DNA of 10,405 nt from Chloroflexota bacterium. Lineage in GTDB: Bacteria; Chloroflexota; Dehalococcoidia; UBA6926; JACQUM01. The stretch is from NCBI GenBank assembly GCA_016210295.1, contig JACQUM010000061.1, positions 1 through 10,405 of the forward strand, read 5' to 3'. The position numbers and the translations under genes were made by a program. Under the pieces are notes generated by a model. It was given only the letters and a program-made list of their open reading frames with translations, did no database searches and was not told the origin of the DNA. Shown piece by piece: positions 1 to 6,175 of the stretch (position 1 is the stretch's first letter; the number at the start of each line of letters is the position of its first letter).

Positions 1-106
1 ACCAGGTCACCCCCGACATGCGTCGCATCGCCAAAGCCGCTCATGCCGTAGACGAAGCCGAAGTTGACGGGTTTGGCGATGCGTCGCATGTCGGGGGTGA
101 CCTGGT
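1..106. repeat. Perfect 35-base inverted repeat at the window edge (fold-back)
   Basis: Bases 1-35 are the exact reverse complement of 72-106, with a 36-base centre (36-71). The right arm and the centre encode the genuine PolA O-helix on the minus strand. The left arm replaces the expected continuation of PolA. The left arm starts at base 1, so the repeat may extend further outside the window. The six bases TTTGGC at the turn could have served as microhomology between the two arms. Confidence 0.9.
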
Positions 107-2435
107 CGCGGGGGACCTTGAGGACGGCGGAGGCGGTGGAGGCGTGGATGTCCTCGTCGCGGTGGAAGGCCTCCATGAGGGCGAGGTCCTGGGAGAGGTG
201 GGCGAGAACGCGGAGCTCGATCTGGGAGTAGTCGGCGCCGAGGAACTGGCTACCGGGCGGGGCGACGAAGGCGTACCGGATGCGGCGGCCCAGGTCAGTG
301 CGGATGGGGATGTTCTGGAGGTTGGGCTCGCTGGAGGAGATGCGGCCGGTGGCGGCGCCGGTCTGGTTGAAGTTGGTGTGGAGACGGCGGGTCTGGGGGT
401 TGATGAGGGTGGGGAAGGCGTCGAGGTAGGTGGACTTGAGCTTGGTGATCTCGCGGTACTCCAGAATCCTGGCGACGACGCCTGTGCCATCGCTCTTCTT
501 GAGGTCCTCCAGGATGGCGGCGTCGGTGGAGTAGGCGCCGGTGGCGGTGCGGCGGACATGGGGGAGGTGGAGCTCCTCGAAGAGGACGTCGCCGAGTTGC
601 TTGGGGGAGCCGATGTTGAACTTGTGGCCGACGGCGTTGTAGATGGAGGCCTCCAGGTCCAGGGCCATGTCGCCCAGCTCCTGGGACATCTGGCGGAGGC
701 GGGCGACGTCCACGAGGATGCCGTGGCGCTCCATGCGCATGAGAACAGTCACCAGGGGCATCTCGACGGAATCGAAGAGGTCTCTCTGGCCGGCGCGCTC
801 CAGCTCCGGGGCGAGGAGGTCGGCGAGGCGAAGGGTCATGTCGGCGTCGGCGGCGGCGTAGGGGGCGGCCTGGGCGATGGGGACCTGGGCCATGGTGATC
901 TGCTTGCGCCCGGTGCCGATGAGCTGGGTGATGGGGGTCATCTCGACGCCGAGGCGCTGGAAGGCGAGGGCCTTGAGGCCGAGGCCCTTCTCTCCGAGGA
1001 GATGGGCGGCGATCATGGTGTCGAAGGCGAGGCCACGGACGGAGACACCCTCGCCAGCCAGGATAGAGATGTCGTACTGGAGGTTGTGGCCGGCCTTCTC
1101 GAGGGCCTCCGATTTGAGGAGAGGCCGGAGGCGGGCCAGGACGAGCTCGACGGGGAGCTGAACGCCTTCCTGGTGGCGAAGGGGAAGATAGGCGGCTGCG
1201 CCCGGGGCCCAGGAGAAGGAGAGGCCGACGAGGCGGGCCTGTATGGGGTCGGTGCCGGTGGTCTCGGTGTCGAAGGCGAAGCGGCCGGCGGACTGCAGAG
1301 CGCGGCAGAGGTCGTCCAGGGCCTCGGGGGTGGTGATGATGCGATAGGGTGTGGGAGGAGAGCCTGGCCCTTCGACAAGCTCGGCGTGAGCGGGCACGGG
1401 GATGGAGAGGGTAGCCTGGTGGACATCTGCAGAAGGCGCGGCCTCTTCGAGCGTCTCCCCCTGCTCTTCGACCGGGAGGGTGCTTCCGGCCCCGTCCGGC
1501 TCCGATGGACCCGCGACACCGGGGAGCAGGTTGAGTCGGGGGAGGAGGCTGGAGAACTCGTAGGCGCGGAAGACCTCGAGGACGCGGTCGCGGTCGAGGT
1601 GTTCGGCCCAGCGGCAGGCGTCCAGGTCCAGGGAGACGGGCAGGTCGCAGACGATGGTGGTGAGGAGCTTCCCCTCGCGGGCGGTCTCCTCTGCTTCGCG
1701 AAGCTTCTCCTGGAGCGTCTTGGGGGTGACGAGGGCGAGGTCCTGGTAGACGCCCTCGATGGTGCCGTGCTTTTGCAGGAGGGAGGTGGCGGTCTTGTCG
1801 CCGACGCCGGAGACGCCGGGGATGTTGTCGGAGGGGTCGCCCACCAGGGCCTTGAGGTCGGGGATCTGGCTGGGCTCCAGGCCGTAGCGCTGGCGGACGG
1901 CCGCGATGTCGAACATCGCGGCGACCTCGCGGCTGCGCTGAAGGGCGATGCGGACGGTGGGGGAGACGAGCTGCATGGTGTCGGTGTCGCCGGTGATGAT
2001 GATGGTCTGGAGGCCTTTCTCGGTGGCCTGGGCGGAGAGGGTGCCCAGGAGGTCGTCGGCCTCGTAGCCCTCCAGCTCGTAGATGGGGATGCCGAGGGCC
2101 TCGATGATTCTGCGGACGCCGACGAACTGCTGGCGGAGCTCGTCGGGTGTGGAGGGGCGCTGGGCCTTGTAGGCGGCGAAGCGCTGGTGCCGGAAGGTGG
2201 GCTTGGGGTAGTCGAAGGTGACGGCGATGGAAGCAGGGCGGAGGTCTATAAGGGTTTTGAGGAGGGTGGAGGTGAAGCCGTAGACACCGCTGGTGACCTC
2301 GCCGGTCTTGGAGTGGGAGAGGGGGGTCTTGATGGCGTGGAAGGCGCGGTGGACGAGGGCGTGGCCGTCGAGGAGGACGAGGAGCTTCTCGTCGAGGGAA
2401 GAATCACGAGGTGAGGATGGTCTGCTGGGCGGCAC
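1..2435 (-). CDS. polA: DNA polymerase I, 5' part (runs off left edge)
   Basis: Repair and Okazaki-fragment-processing polymerase. The minus frame is open from a GTG at 2435 to base 1 (811 codons). The start is set by GGAGG five bases upstream and by an in-frame TAG at 2451-2453 shortly before it. The N-terminal 5' nuclease shows LLVLLDGHALVHRAF, GYEADDLL (D127, D128), ITGDTDT (D150, D152) and the helix-hairpin-helix LVGDPSDNIPGVSGVGDK around residue 200. A poorly conserved linker spans about 310-370. The proofreading domain keeps FDTETTG (D389, E391), HNLQYD (D455) and YAAAD (Y526, D530), so 3'-5' exonuclease should be active. The polymerase domain has motif A DYSQIEL (D735, E740) and O-helix RRIAKPVNFGFVYGMS (R784, K788, F792, Y796). 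Motif C lies beyond the window. After about residue 802 the frame reads DATHVGGDLV, unlike any PolA, because bases 1-35 invert 72-106. The gene lies 55 bases downstream of the PAC2 gene and may be co-transcribed with it. Confidence 0.95.
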   Translation of the reverse strand, partial: MPPSRPSSPRDSSLDEKLLVLLDGHALVHRAFHAIKTPLSHSKTGEVTSGVYGFTSTLLKTLIDLRPASIAVTFDYPKPTFRHQRFAAYKAQRPSTPDELRQQFVGVRRIIEALGIPIYELEGYEADDLLGTLSAQATEKGLQTIIITGDTDTMQLVSPTVRIALQRSREVAAMFDIAAVRQRYGLEPSQIPDLKALVGDPSDNIPGVSGVGDKTATSLLQKHGTIEGVYQDLALVTPKTLQEKLREAEETAREGKLLTTIVCDLPVSLDLDACRWAEHLDRDRVLEVFRAYEFSSLLPRLNLLPGVAGPSEPDGAGSTLPVEEQGETLEEAAPSADVHQATLSIPVPAHAELVEGPGSPPTPYRIITTPEALDDLCRALQSAGRFAFDTETTGTDPIQARLVGLSFSWAPGAAAYLPLRHQEGVQLPVELVLARLRPLLKSEALEKAGHNLQYDISILAGEGVSVRGLAFDTMIAAHLLGEKGLGLKALAFQRLGVEMTPITQLIGTGRKQITMAQVPIAQAAPYAAADADMTLRLADLLAPELERAGQRDLFDSVEMPLVTVLMRMERHGILVDVARLRQMSQELGDMALDLEASIYNAVGHKFNIGSPKQLGDVLFEELHLPHVRRTATGAYSTDAAILEDLKKSDGTGVVARILEYREITKLKSTYLDAFPTLINPQTRRLHTNFNQTGAATGRISSSEPNLQNIPIRTDLGRRIRYAFVAPPGSQFLGADYSQIELRVLAHLSQDLALMEAFHRDEDIHASTASAVLKVPRDQVTPDMRRIAKPVNFGFVYGMSGFGDATHVGGDL
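1368..1394. repeat. Copy of the CCCTTCGACAnGCTC repeat inside polA
   Basis: On the plus strand this reads CCCTTCGACAAGCTCGGC followed by GTGAGCGGG. It resembles spacer copies at 4344-4361 (CCCTTCGACATGCTCAGG) and 8558-8576 (CCCTTCGGCAGGCTCGAGG). On the coding strand it supplies PolA residues 348-356, PAHAELVEG, in the variable linker between the 5' nuclease and proofreading domains. The reading frame is kept. Confidence 0.65.
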
Positions 2436-2440
2436 GACGG

Positions 2441-2445
2441 CCTCC
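2441..2445 (-). promoter_or_regulatory. Ribosome binding site deciding the polA GTG start
   Basis: On the minus strand GGAGG lies five bases before the GTG at 2435. The in-frame TAG at 2451-2453 excludes any longer product, and the only nearby ATG is out of frame. Translation from this GTG gives a short N-terminal lead-in (MPPSRPSSPRDSSLDEK) before the conserved LLVLLDG strand of the 5' nuclease. Confidence 0.8.
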
Positions 2446-2490
2446 GGGGGCTAGCATAGTACGGGGTGAAGGAGACCCCTGTGCAGTGCC

Positions 2491-3372
2491 CTACGGGTTG
2501 TCGAGCTTTTTGCTGAGGTCCTCGAGGAACTTTTGCATGTCCTCGGGCAGGGGAGAGGGCGCTTCTGCCTCTTGGGCCTCGGGGCCGGTGTCGTAGTACT
2601 CTTCCAACCGCTCCACGAGGGCCTTGGCGGAGGGGTTCCGCATGACCTCGGAGTTGAGCTCGCGGTACTGGCGCTGGCCGAGCTCGGTCTGGGGGATGCT
2701 GCCGGGGAGATGGTAGAGGGCGCGCAGGACCTCCAGGATACGCGCCGTCCCTGCGAAGTCCTCTTCGAGCTGGAGGTAGTGAGGCAAATGGACCATGAGG
2801 GTCATGTTCTCGACCCCCAACCTGTCCAGCTCTTGGGAGAAGAGGCCCAGGATCGAGGTGGGACCTTCGTAGTTGCTGCGCTGGCGAGTGACCAGCCCAG
2901 GGAAGCCGCTCAAAGGCTCCCCGGCCAGGGTGCCGGTGACCCGGAGGGGCCGCGTGTGAGGAACGGAGTTGTACATGGCCCCGATGCGGCAATGACGCTT
3001 GACACCGAGGGTCTTGAAGAGCTGCGTCAGGGAGGCGACGTAGTCCTCGGCGAAGGCGTGGGGCTCCAGGACGTGGCAGAAGAGGAAATCGGGAGGCTCC
3101 TCCCTGTGGGCGTAGTAGATGACGGTGTTGGGAACGGAAAGGCTGCGTTGGCCCTCGACGAGGCGGGTGATGGGGCGATAGCGAGTGAAGTCGTAGTAGG
3201 CCCCTGGCTTGGCCAGCCGCCCGAGCTCCCGCGCGCCGAAGTGATCTTCCAGCCGGCTCAGCGTCAGAGTGCCCACTTTCCCTGCGTCGACCCAGGGGGA
3301 GAGCATGGCGATGGCGTGGGGCTCCTTCAGGGACGGAAGGGGCTCCTGGACCTCGAAATCGCCGACTCTCAT
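2491..3372 (-). CDS. PAC2-family protein (proteasome-assembly-chaperone-like)
   Basis: A 293-residue soluble protein of the PAC2 (DUF75) superfamily, whose eukaryotic and archaeal members act as proteasome assembly chaperones. The role of bacterial members is not settled. Family-like stretches are SPWVDAGKVG near the N-terminus, the central GAMYNSVPHTRPLRVTG, YEGPTSILGLF, and LMVHLPHYLQLEEDFAGTA followed by a helical segment (LEVLRALYHLP). The tail (about residues 260-293) is acidic and proline-rich, then helical (EDMQKFLEDLSKKLDNP). The ATG at 3370-3372 is preferred because AGGA lies eight bases upstream. A TTG 12 codons earlier (3406-3408) would add QNTRPRRRIDS and is less likely. No signal peptide or membrane helix is seen. 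The gene is followed after 55 bases by polA and is divergent from pyrE. The family call is secure, the function is open. Confidence 0.85.
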   Translation of the reverse strand: MRVGDFEVQEPLPSLKEPHAIAMLSPWVDAGKVGTLTLSRLEDHFGARELGRLAKPGAYYDFTRYRPITRLVEGQRSLSVPNTVIYYAHREEPPDFLFCHVLEPHAFAEDYVASLTQLFKTLGVKRHCRIGAMYNSVPHTRPLRVTGTLAGEPLSGFPGLVTRQRSNYEGPTSILGLFSQELDRLGVENMTLMVHLPHYLQLEEDFAGTARILEVLRALYHLPGSIPQTELGQRQYRELNSEVMRNPSAKALVERLEEYYDTGPEAQEAEAPSPLPEDMQKFLEDLSKKLDNP

Positions 3373-3592
3373 GGAATCTATCCTGCGCCGTGGGCGGGTG
3401 TTTTGCAACTCCCGCTTTGGCCAGAGCGGCCCTCACCCCCCAAACTCCCTGCCAGAGTCCCGCAGCGGGACTCTGGACTCCCCTGAGGCCAGAGTTGTGA
3501 GGCAAGCTTTTTGGCATTTCTTGCGGAAACAGGTAGTGCAGGAGCCGTTTGGAAGATAGAATTGGGACGACACCGGTGTGCAGGAGAGGAGC
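3373..3592. other. Divergent spacer between the PAC2 gene and pyrE
   Basis: 220 bases that should hold promoters for both directions. They contain a perfect 12-bp hairpin at 3452-3476 and a C-rich stretch (3430-3447). A possible pyrE -10 box TAGAAT lies at 3557-3562, about 30 bases before the ATG, but without a recognisable -35 at normal spacing. The pyrE ribosome binding site AGGAGAGGA is at 3582-3590. I saw no convincing promoter for the leftward gene and no coding sequence. Confidence 0.5.
3452..3476. repeat. 12-bp perfect hairpin with AGTCCCG core
   Basis: Arm CCAGAGTCCCGC (3452-3463), one central A, and the complementary arm GCGGGACTCTGG (3465-3476). There is no T-run on either side, so it is not a standard intrinsic terminator. 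The core AGTCCCG/CGGGACT recurs in the hairpin at 8583-8606, suggesting a dispersed repeat rather than a site private to this promoter region. Confidence 0.75.
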
Positions 3593-4207
3593 ATGGATGG
3601 CGCAAAGGGGATGCGGGAGCGGCTTCTGGAGCTCATCAAGGAGAAGGCGTTCCGGACGGGGGTGTTCCGGCTCTCCTCCGGGAAGTTGAGCCCCTACTAC
3701 ATCGACTGCCGGAAGGTGGCGCTGGACGCGGAGGGGGCCTATCTCATTGGGCGGCTCCTGTTCGAGGAGCTTCGTGGGAGCGGGGTGAAGGCGGTGGGAG
3801 GCCTGACGCTGGGAGCGGACCCTATCGTGACCGCCATCGCCGTCGCCAGCTACGAGGCTGGGGAGCCTGTGGCGGCCTACATCGTGAGGAAGGAGCCCAA
3901 GGGACACGGGACGGGACAGTGGATCGAGGGGCCGGACCTGGCATCTGGAACGCCCGTGGCGGTGGCGGACGACGTGATGACCACGGGCGGCTCGCTGGTC
4001 CGGGCCATCGAGCGCTCGGAGGAGGGGGGGCTGAGGGTGACACGGGTGCTGGCGGTGGTGGACAGGCTGGAGGGGGGCCGCGAGGAGCTGGAACGGAAGG
4101 GGTACAAGGTCACCTCGCTCTATACCATCGGAGACCTGGGCATTTCGCCCGCGGAGCTGGTGGAATTCCAACGGCGCGTGGAGGCGGGACTAGTGAAGGC
4201 GCCGTAG
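3593..4207 (+). CDS. pyrE: Orotate phosphoribosyltransferase
   Basis: Transfers ribose-5-phosphate from PRPP to orotate to make OMP, the fifth step of de novo pyrimidine synthesis, in the cytoplasm. The 204-residue product has the usual length. It carries the N-terminal substrate region FRLSSGKLSPYYID, the GLTLGADPI loop, the flexible catalytic-loop motif RKEPKGHG (about residues 99-106) and the PRPP-binding motif VAVADDVMTTGGS with the acidic pair D126-D127. The ATG at 3593 is chosen because AGGAGAGGA lies just upstream. An in-frame GTG at 3578 would add five residues and overlaps that binding site. The gene stands alone, with no other pyr genes in the window. It is divergent from the PAC2 gene and is separated from the following ABC operon by a repeat-rich spacer with its own promoter. 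Confidence 0.95.
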   Translation: MDGAKGMRERLLELIKEKAFRTGVFRLSSGKLSPYYIDCRKVALDAEGAYLIGRLLFEELRGSGVKAVGGLTLGADPIVTAIAVASYEAGEPVAAYIVRKEPKGHGTGQWIEGPDLASGTPVAVADDVMTTGGSLVRAIERSEEGGLRVTRVLAVVDRLEGGREELERKGYKVTSLYTIGDLGISPAELVEFQRRVEAGLVKAP

Positions 4208-4217
4208 AAGTCTTTGC

Positions 4218-4260
4218 CCTCACCCCCCTTGATCCCCCTCTCTCCAAGGGAGATGGGAGA
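4218..4260. repeat. Imperfect copy of the CCCTCACCCCC...CTCTCC hairpin repeat
   Basis: It begins CCCTCACCCCCCTTGATC and continues into a C/T-rich arm and a G/A-rich arm (CTCTCTCC then GGAGATGGGAG) that pair with one mismatch or bulge. The layout matches the better-preserved copy at 8489-8530. Both copies lie just after a plus-strand stop codon, 11 and 34 bases away respectively. Confidence 0.6.
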
Positions 4261-4279
4261 CACCACCAACACCCCCTGC

Positions 4280-4325
4280 CCAGGGGGCTTCGCCCCCCTG
4301 GACTCCCCCTTGCCCAGGAAGGGGG
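4280..4325. repeat. Two adjacent GC-rich hairpins
   Basis: The first hairpin has CCAGGGGGC (4280-4288), a TTC loop and GCCCCCCTGG (4292-4301) with one bulged C. The second has CCCCCTT (4305-4311), a seven-base loop and AAGGGGG (4319-4325). Neither has a T-tail. They resemble dispersed palindromic elements rather than terminators tuned to pyrE. Confidence 0.6.
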
Positions 4326-4343
4326 GAACAAACCTGCAGGACA

Positions 4344-4361
4344 CCCTTCGACATGCTCAGG
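4344..4361. repeat. CCCTTCGACAnGCTC repeat, spacer copy
   Basis: Reads CCCTTCGACATGCTCAGG. Flanking ACACC (4341-4345) and GGTGT (4363-4367) could pair around it, giving a small stem-loop. It is similar to the copy embedded in polA (1368-1394) and to the one at 8558-8576. Confidence 0.6.
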
Positions 4362-4432
4362 AGGTGTCTGGTCATGAAGAGGGGAGGAGACCTCGGCTAC
4401 CGATGCTCTTCCCCTCGAGGCGCGGCCCTCGC

Positions 4433-4438
4433 TATAAT
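4433..4438 (+). promoter_or_regulatory. Probable promoter -10 box of the ABC operon
   Basis: A perfect TATAAT in otherwise GC-rich sequence, 35 bases before the ATG of the ATPase gene. The -35 region is weak: TTCCCC at 4409-4414 with an 18-base spacer is the best match. The predicted start, about 4445, would give a leader of roughly 28 bases. Its position after all the spacer repeats suits an operon transcribed independently of pyrE. Confidence 0.6.
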
Positions 4439-4453
4439 ATCTTTCTGTTGGCC

Positions 4454-4468
4454 ACCTCTTGGCGAGGT
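4454..4468 (+). promoter_or_regulatory. Small hairpin covering the ATPase ribosome binding site
   Basis: ACCTC (4454-4458) can pair with GAGGT (4464-4468) across a five-base loop. GAGG at 4464-4467 is the best Shine-Dalgarno match, six bases before the ATG at 4474. The five-pair stem is short, so any effect on translation of the operon's first gene would be modest. Confidence 0.3.
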
Positions 4469-4473
4469 AGGAG

Positions 4474-5430
4474 ATGATAGAAGCAATAAACCTGACGAAG
4501 TACTACGGCGATTTCCCGGCGATAGAGAACGTGAGCTTCTCCGCCGAGAAGGGGGAGGTGGTGGGCTTCCTGGGGCCCAACGGCTCCGGCAAGACGACCA
4601 CCATGCGCATCCTCACGGGGTACATGCCTCCCACCGCGGGCACCGCGACCGTCGCCGGGTACGATGTCGTCACCAACTCCCTGGATGCCCGGCGGCACAT
4701 CGGCTACCTCCCGGAGACCGTCCCCTTATACCTGGACATGACGGTGAGGTCCTACCTGGAGTTCCAGGGGAGCCTTCGGGGGATGGCGTCGAAGAAGATG
4801 CAGGGTGGCATAGACAAGGTCATCGAGCTCTGCCGCCTGGAAGACTACTACACGACGGATATCGCCAAGCTCTCCAAGGGCTTCCGCCAGCGAGTGGGGA
4901 TCGCTCAGGCGCTGCTCCATGATCCCGATGTGCTGATCCTGGACGAGCCGACCCTGGGCATCGATCCTCGCCAGGTGGTGGAGACGCGGCAGATCATCAA
5001 GGGTCTCGGGGGAGGGCACACGGTGATCCTCTCCAGCCACATCCTGGCGGAAGTGAGCATGGTGTGCGATCGAGTCCTGATCATCCATGAGGGCCATATC
5101 GTCGCTATGGACCGGCCGGAGGACCTGGCGCGGCGATTGGAGGGGGTCTCGCGGGTGGTGGTAGAGGTGCGAGGGCCCCTGCGGGAGGTGGAGGCCACCC
5201 TCCGGCAGATCAAGGGCGTGGAGCGCGTCTCACGTGTCGGGCCGGAGGACCGCGTCCGCTTTCAGGTGGAGTGCGCGTCCACCCGGGACCTCCGCCCGGT
5301 TATCGCCCAGACGGTGACCGGGAAGGGGTGGGGGCTTATCGAGATGCAGGCCGGGGGGTTGAGCCTGGAGGACATCTTCCTGCGGTTGACGGAGGAGACA
5401 GAGGCTGCGAAGGGGGGGAGGAAGCCGTGA
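4474..5430 (+). CDS. ABC transporter ATP-binding protein, GldA/NatA-like
   Basis: Cytoplasmic ATPase of an ABC-2 type transporter, 318 residues. Walker A is GPNGSGKTT (34-42). The Q-loop reads GYLPET with Glu81 in the Gln position, as in many GldA/NatA relatives. The signature is LSKGFRQR (133-140), Walker B is VLILDE (153-158) with catalytic E158, and the H-loop is ILSSHIL with H189. A C-terminal extension (about 225-318), typical of ABC-2 ATPases (DUF4162-like), ends in LSLEDIFLRLTEE. All nucleotide-binding elements are intact. The stop codon overlaps the GTG of the permease gene (GTGA at 5427-5430), so translation is probably coupled. It is the first gene of a four-gene operon with a TATAAT box upstream. 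The substrate is unknown, and the Gld name reflects family resemblance and gene order only. Confidence 0.92.
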   Translation: MIEAINLTKYYGDFPAIENVSFSAEKGEVVGFLGPNGSGKTTTMRILTGYMPPTAGTATVAGYDVVTNSLDARRHIGYLPETVPLYLDMTVRSYLEFQGSLRGMASKKMQGGIDKVIELCRLEDYYTTDIAKLSKGFRQRVGIAQALLHDPDVLILDEPTLGIDPRQVVETRQIIKGLGGGHTVILSSHILAEVSMVCDRVLIIHEGHIVAMDRPEDLARRLEGVSRVVVEVRGPLREVEATLRQIKGVERVSRVGPEDRVRFQVECASTRDLRPVIAQTVTGKGWGLIEMQAGGLSLEDIFLRLTEETEAAKGGRKP

Positions 5431-6158
5431 ACCTGCGCGCCATTGGGATCATCGCAGGCAAGGAGGTGCGCAGCTACTTCGGGTCTCCCATGGCGTATAT
5501 CGTCATGGCGGTGTTCCTGGCCTTCTCCGGCTTTTTCTTCGCCAGCAGCATGAGCCAGCCCTTTCCGGAGGCGACAGTGCGAGGCTTTCTTTTCCCCGGC
5601 GCTTTGGCTCTCCTTCTTCTGGCCCCCGTTCTCACCATGCGACTCCTAGCCGAGGAGCAGAAGATGGGAACGCTGGAACTCCTCCTCACGGCGCCGGTGC
5701 GGGACTCGGAAATCGTGTTGGGCAAGTTCTTGGCCTCTTTCATCATGGTGGCGGTGACGCTGGCCCTCACCCTATATTTCCCTTTCCTGCTCTTCCTTTT
5801 CGGCGGCGACCCCGATCTCGTCCCCATCCTGACGGGATACTTGGTGCTCCTCCTGGTGGGAGCGATGGCCGTCTCCGTGGGCATCTTCGGCTCCGCTCTC
5901 ACGTCCAATCAGATCGTGGCAGCGGTGCTCTCCACCGGTCTCCTGATGGTCCTGTGGCTGGCTAACCTGACCAGCAACCTGGCGGGAGGGAGTGAAATCG
6001 CCTGGAAGACGGCGGTGGACTACCTGGCCATTAGCGGGCACATGCAGGACCTGGCCTTCGGCATTCTGAATACAACGGACCTCGTGTATTTTGTCACCGT
6101 GATCGCCTTCTTCCTGTTTGTGACCATCCGGGTCCTCGAGACCCGACGCTGGCGATAG
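5427..6158 (+). CDS. ABC-2 type permease, GldF-like
   Basis: Integral membrane subunit of the ABC transporter, 243 residues. Six hydrophobic segments are visible at about 22-40, 53-74, 105-126, 134-158, 162-182 and 219-238. Between the second and third lies the ABC-2/GldF hallmark EEQKMGTLELLLTAPVR (76-92), which likely forms the coupling helix facing the ATPase. The late segment ISGHMQDLAFGILNTTDLVY matches the conserved GldF region before the last helix. The GTG at 5427 is chosen because GGAGG lies five bases upstream and the protein then begins MNLRAIGIIAGKEVRSYF, the usual cytoplasmic start. The frame stays open upstream to an ATG at 5271, but that part only duplicates ATPase coding sequence in another frame. 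The GldG-like gene follows after 17 bases. Confidence 0.9.
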   Translation: MNLRAIGIIAGKEVRSYFGSPMAYIVMAVFLAFSGFFFASSMSQPFPEATVRGFLFPGALALLLLAPVLTMRLLAEEQKMGTLELLLTAPVRDSEIVLGKFLASFIMVAVTLALTLYFPFLLFLFGGDPDLVPILTGYLVLLLVGAMAVSVGIFGSALTSNQIVAAVLSTGLLMVLWLANLTSNLAGGSEIAWKTAVDYLAISGHMQDLAFGILNTTDLVYFVTVIAFFLFVTIRVLETRRWR

Positions 6159-6175
6159 AGCGGTCCAGAGAAGCC

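Larger units (their letters stand above)
4208..4473. other. Repeat-rich spacer between pyrE and the ABC operon
   Basis: 266 bases with no gene. In order it holds a C-rich imperfect hairpin repeat (4218-4260), a second GC hairpin (4280-4301), a third with CCCCCTT/AAGGGGG arms (4305-4325), a copy of the CCCTTCGACAnGCTC repeat (4344-4361), and a TATAAT promoter box (4433-4438). The first hairpins sit directly after the pyrE stop and could slow or end its transcript, although none has a T-run. Confidence 0.7.

Noticed and set aside
18..2414. Very long open plus-strand frame (about 800 codons) opposite polA
   Set aside because: Its product is a Gly/Val/Glu/Leu-rich string with no domain. The minus strand carries every PolA motif. 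Long antisense frames are expected when a GC-rich gene has mostly G or C in third positions.
2246..4171. Minus-strand frame of about 640 codons across pyrE, the spacer, the PAC2 gene and the polA start
   Set aside because: It overlaps three well-supported genes in the wrong frame or strand, and its Arg/Pro/Ser-rich product resembles no family.
3511..4377. Plus-strand frame overlapping pyrE in another phase
   Set aside because: Gly/Arg-rich product without motifs. The pyrE frame has the PRPP-binding motif and a good ribosome binding site.
4208..4473. CRISPR array or small RNA gene in the hairpin-rich spacer
   Set aside because: The repeated units are different elements, not a regular repeat-spacer ladder, and no cas gene is nearby. 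Nothing beyond simple stem-loops supports an RNA gene.
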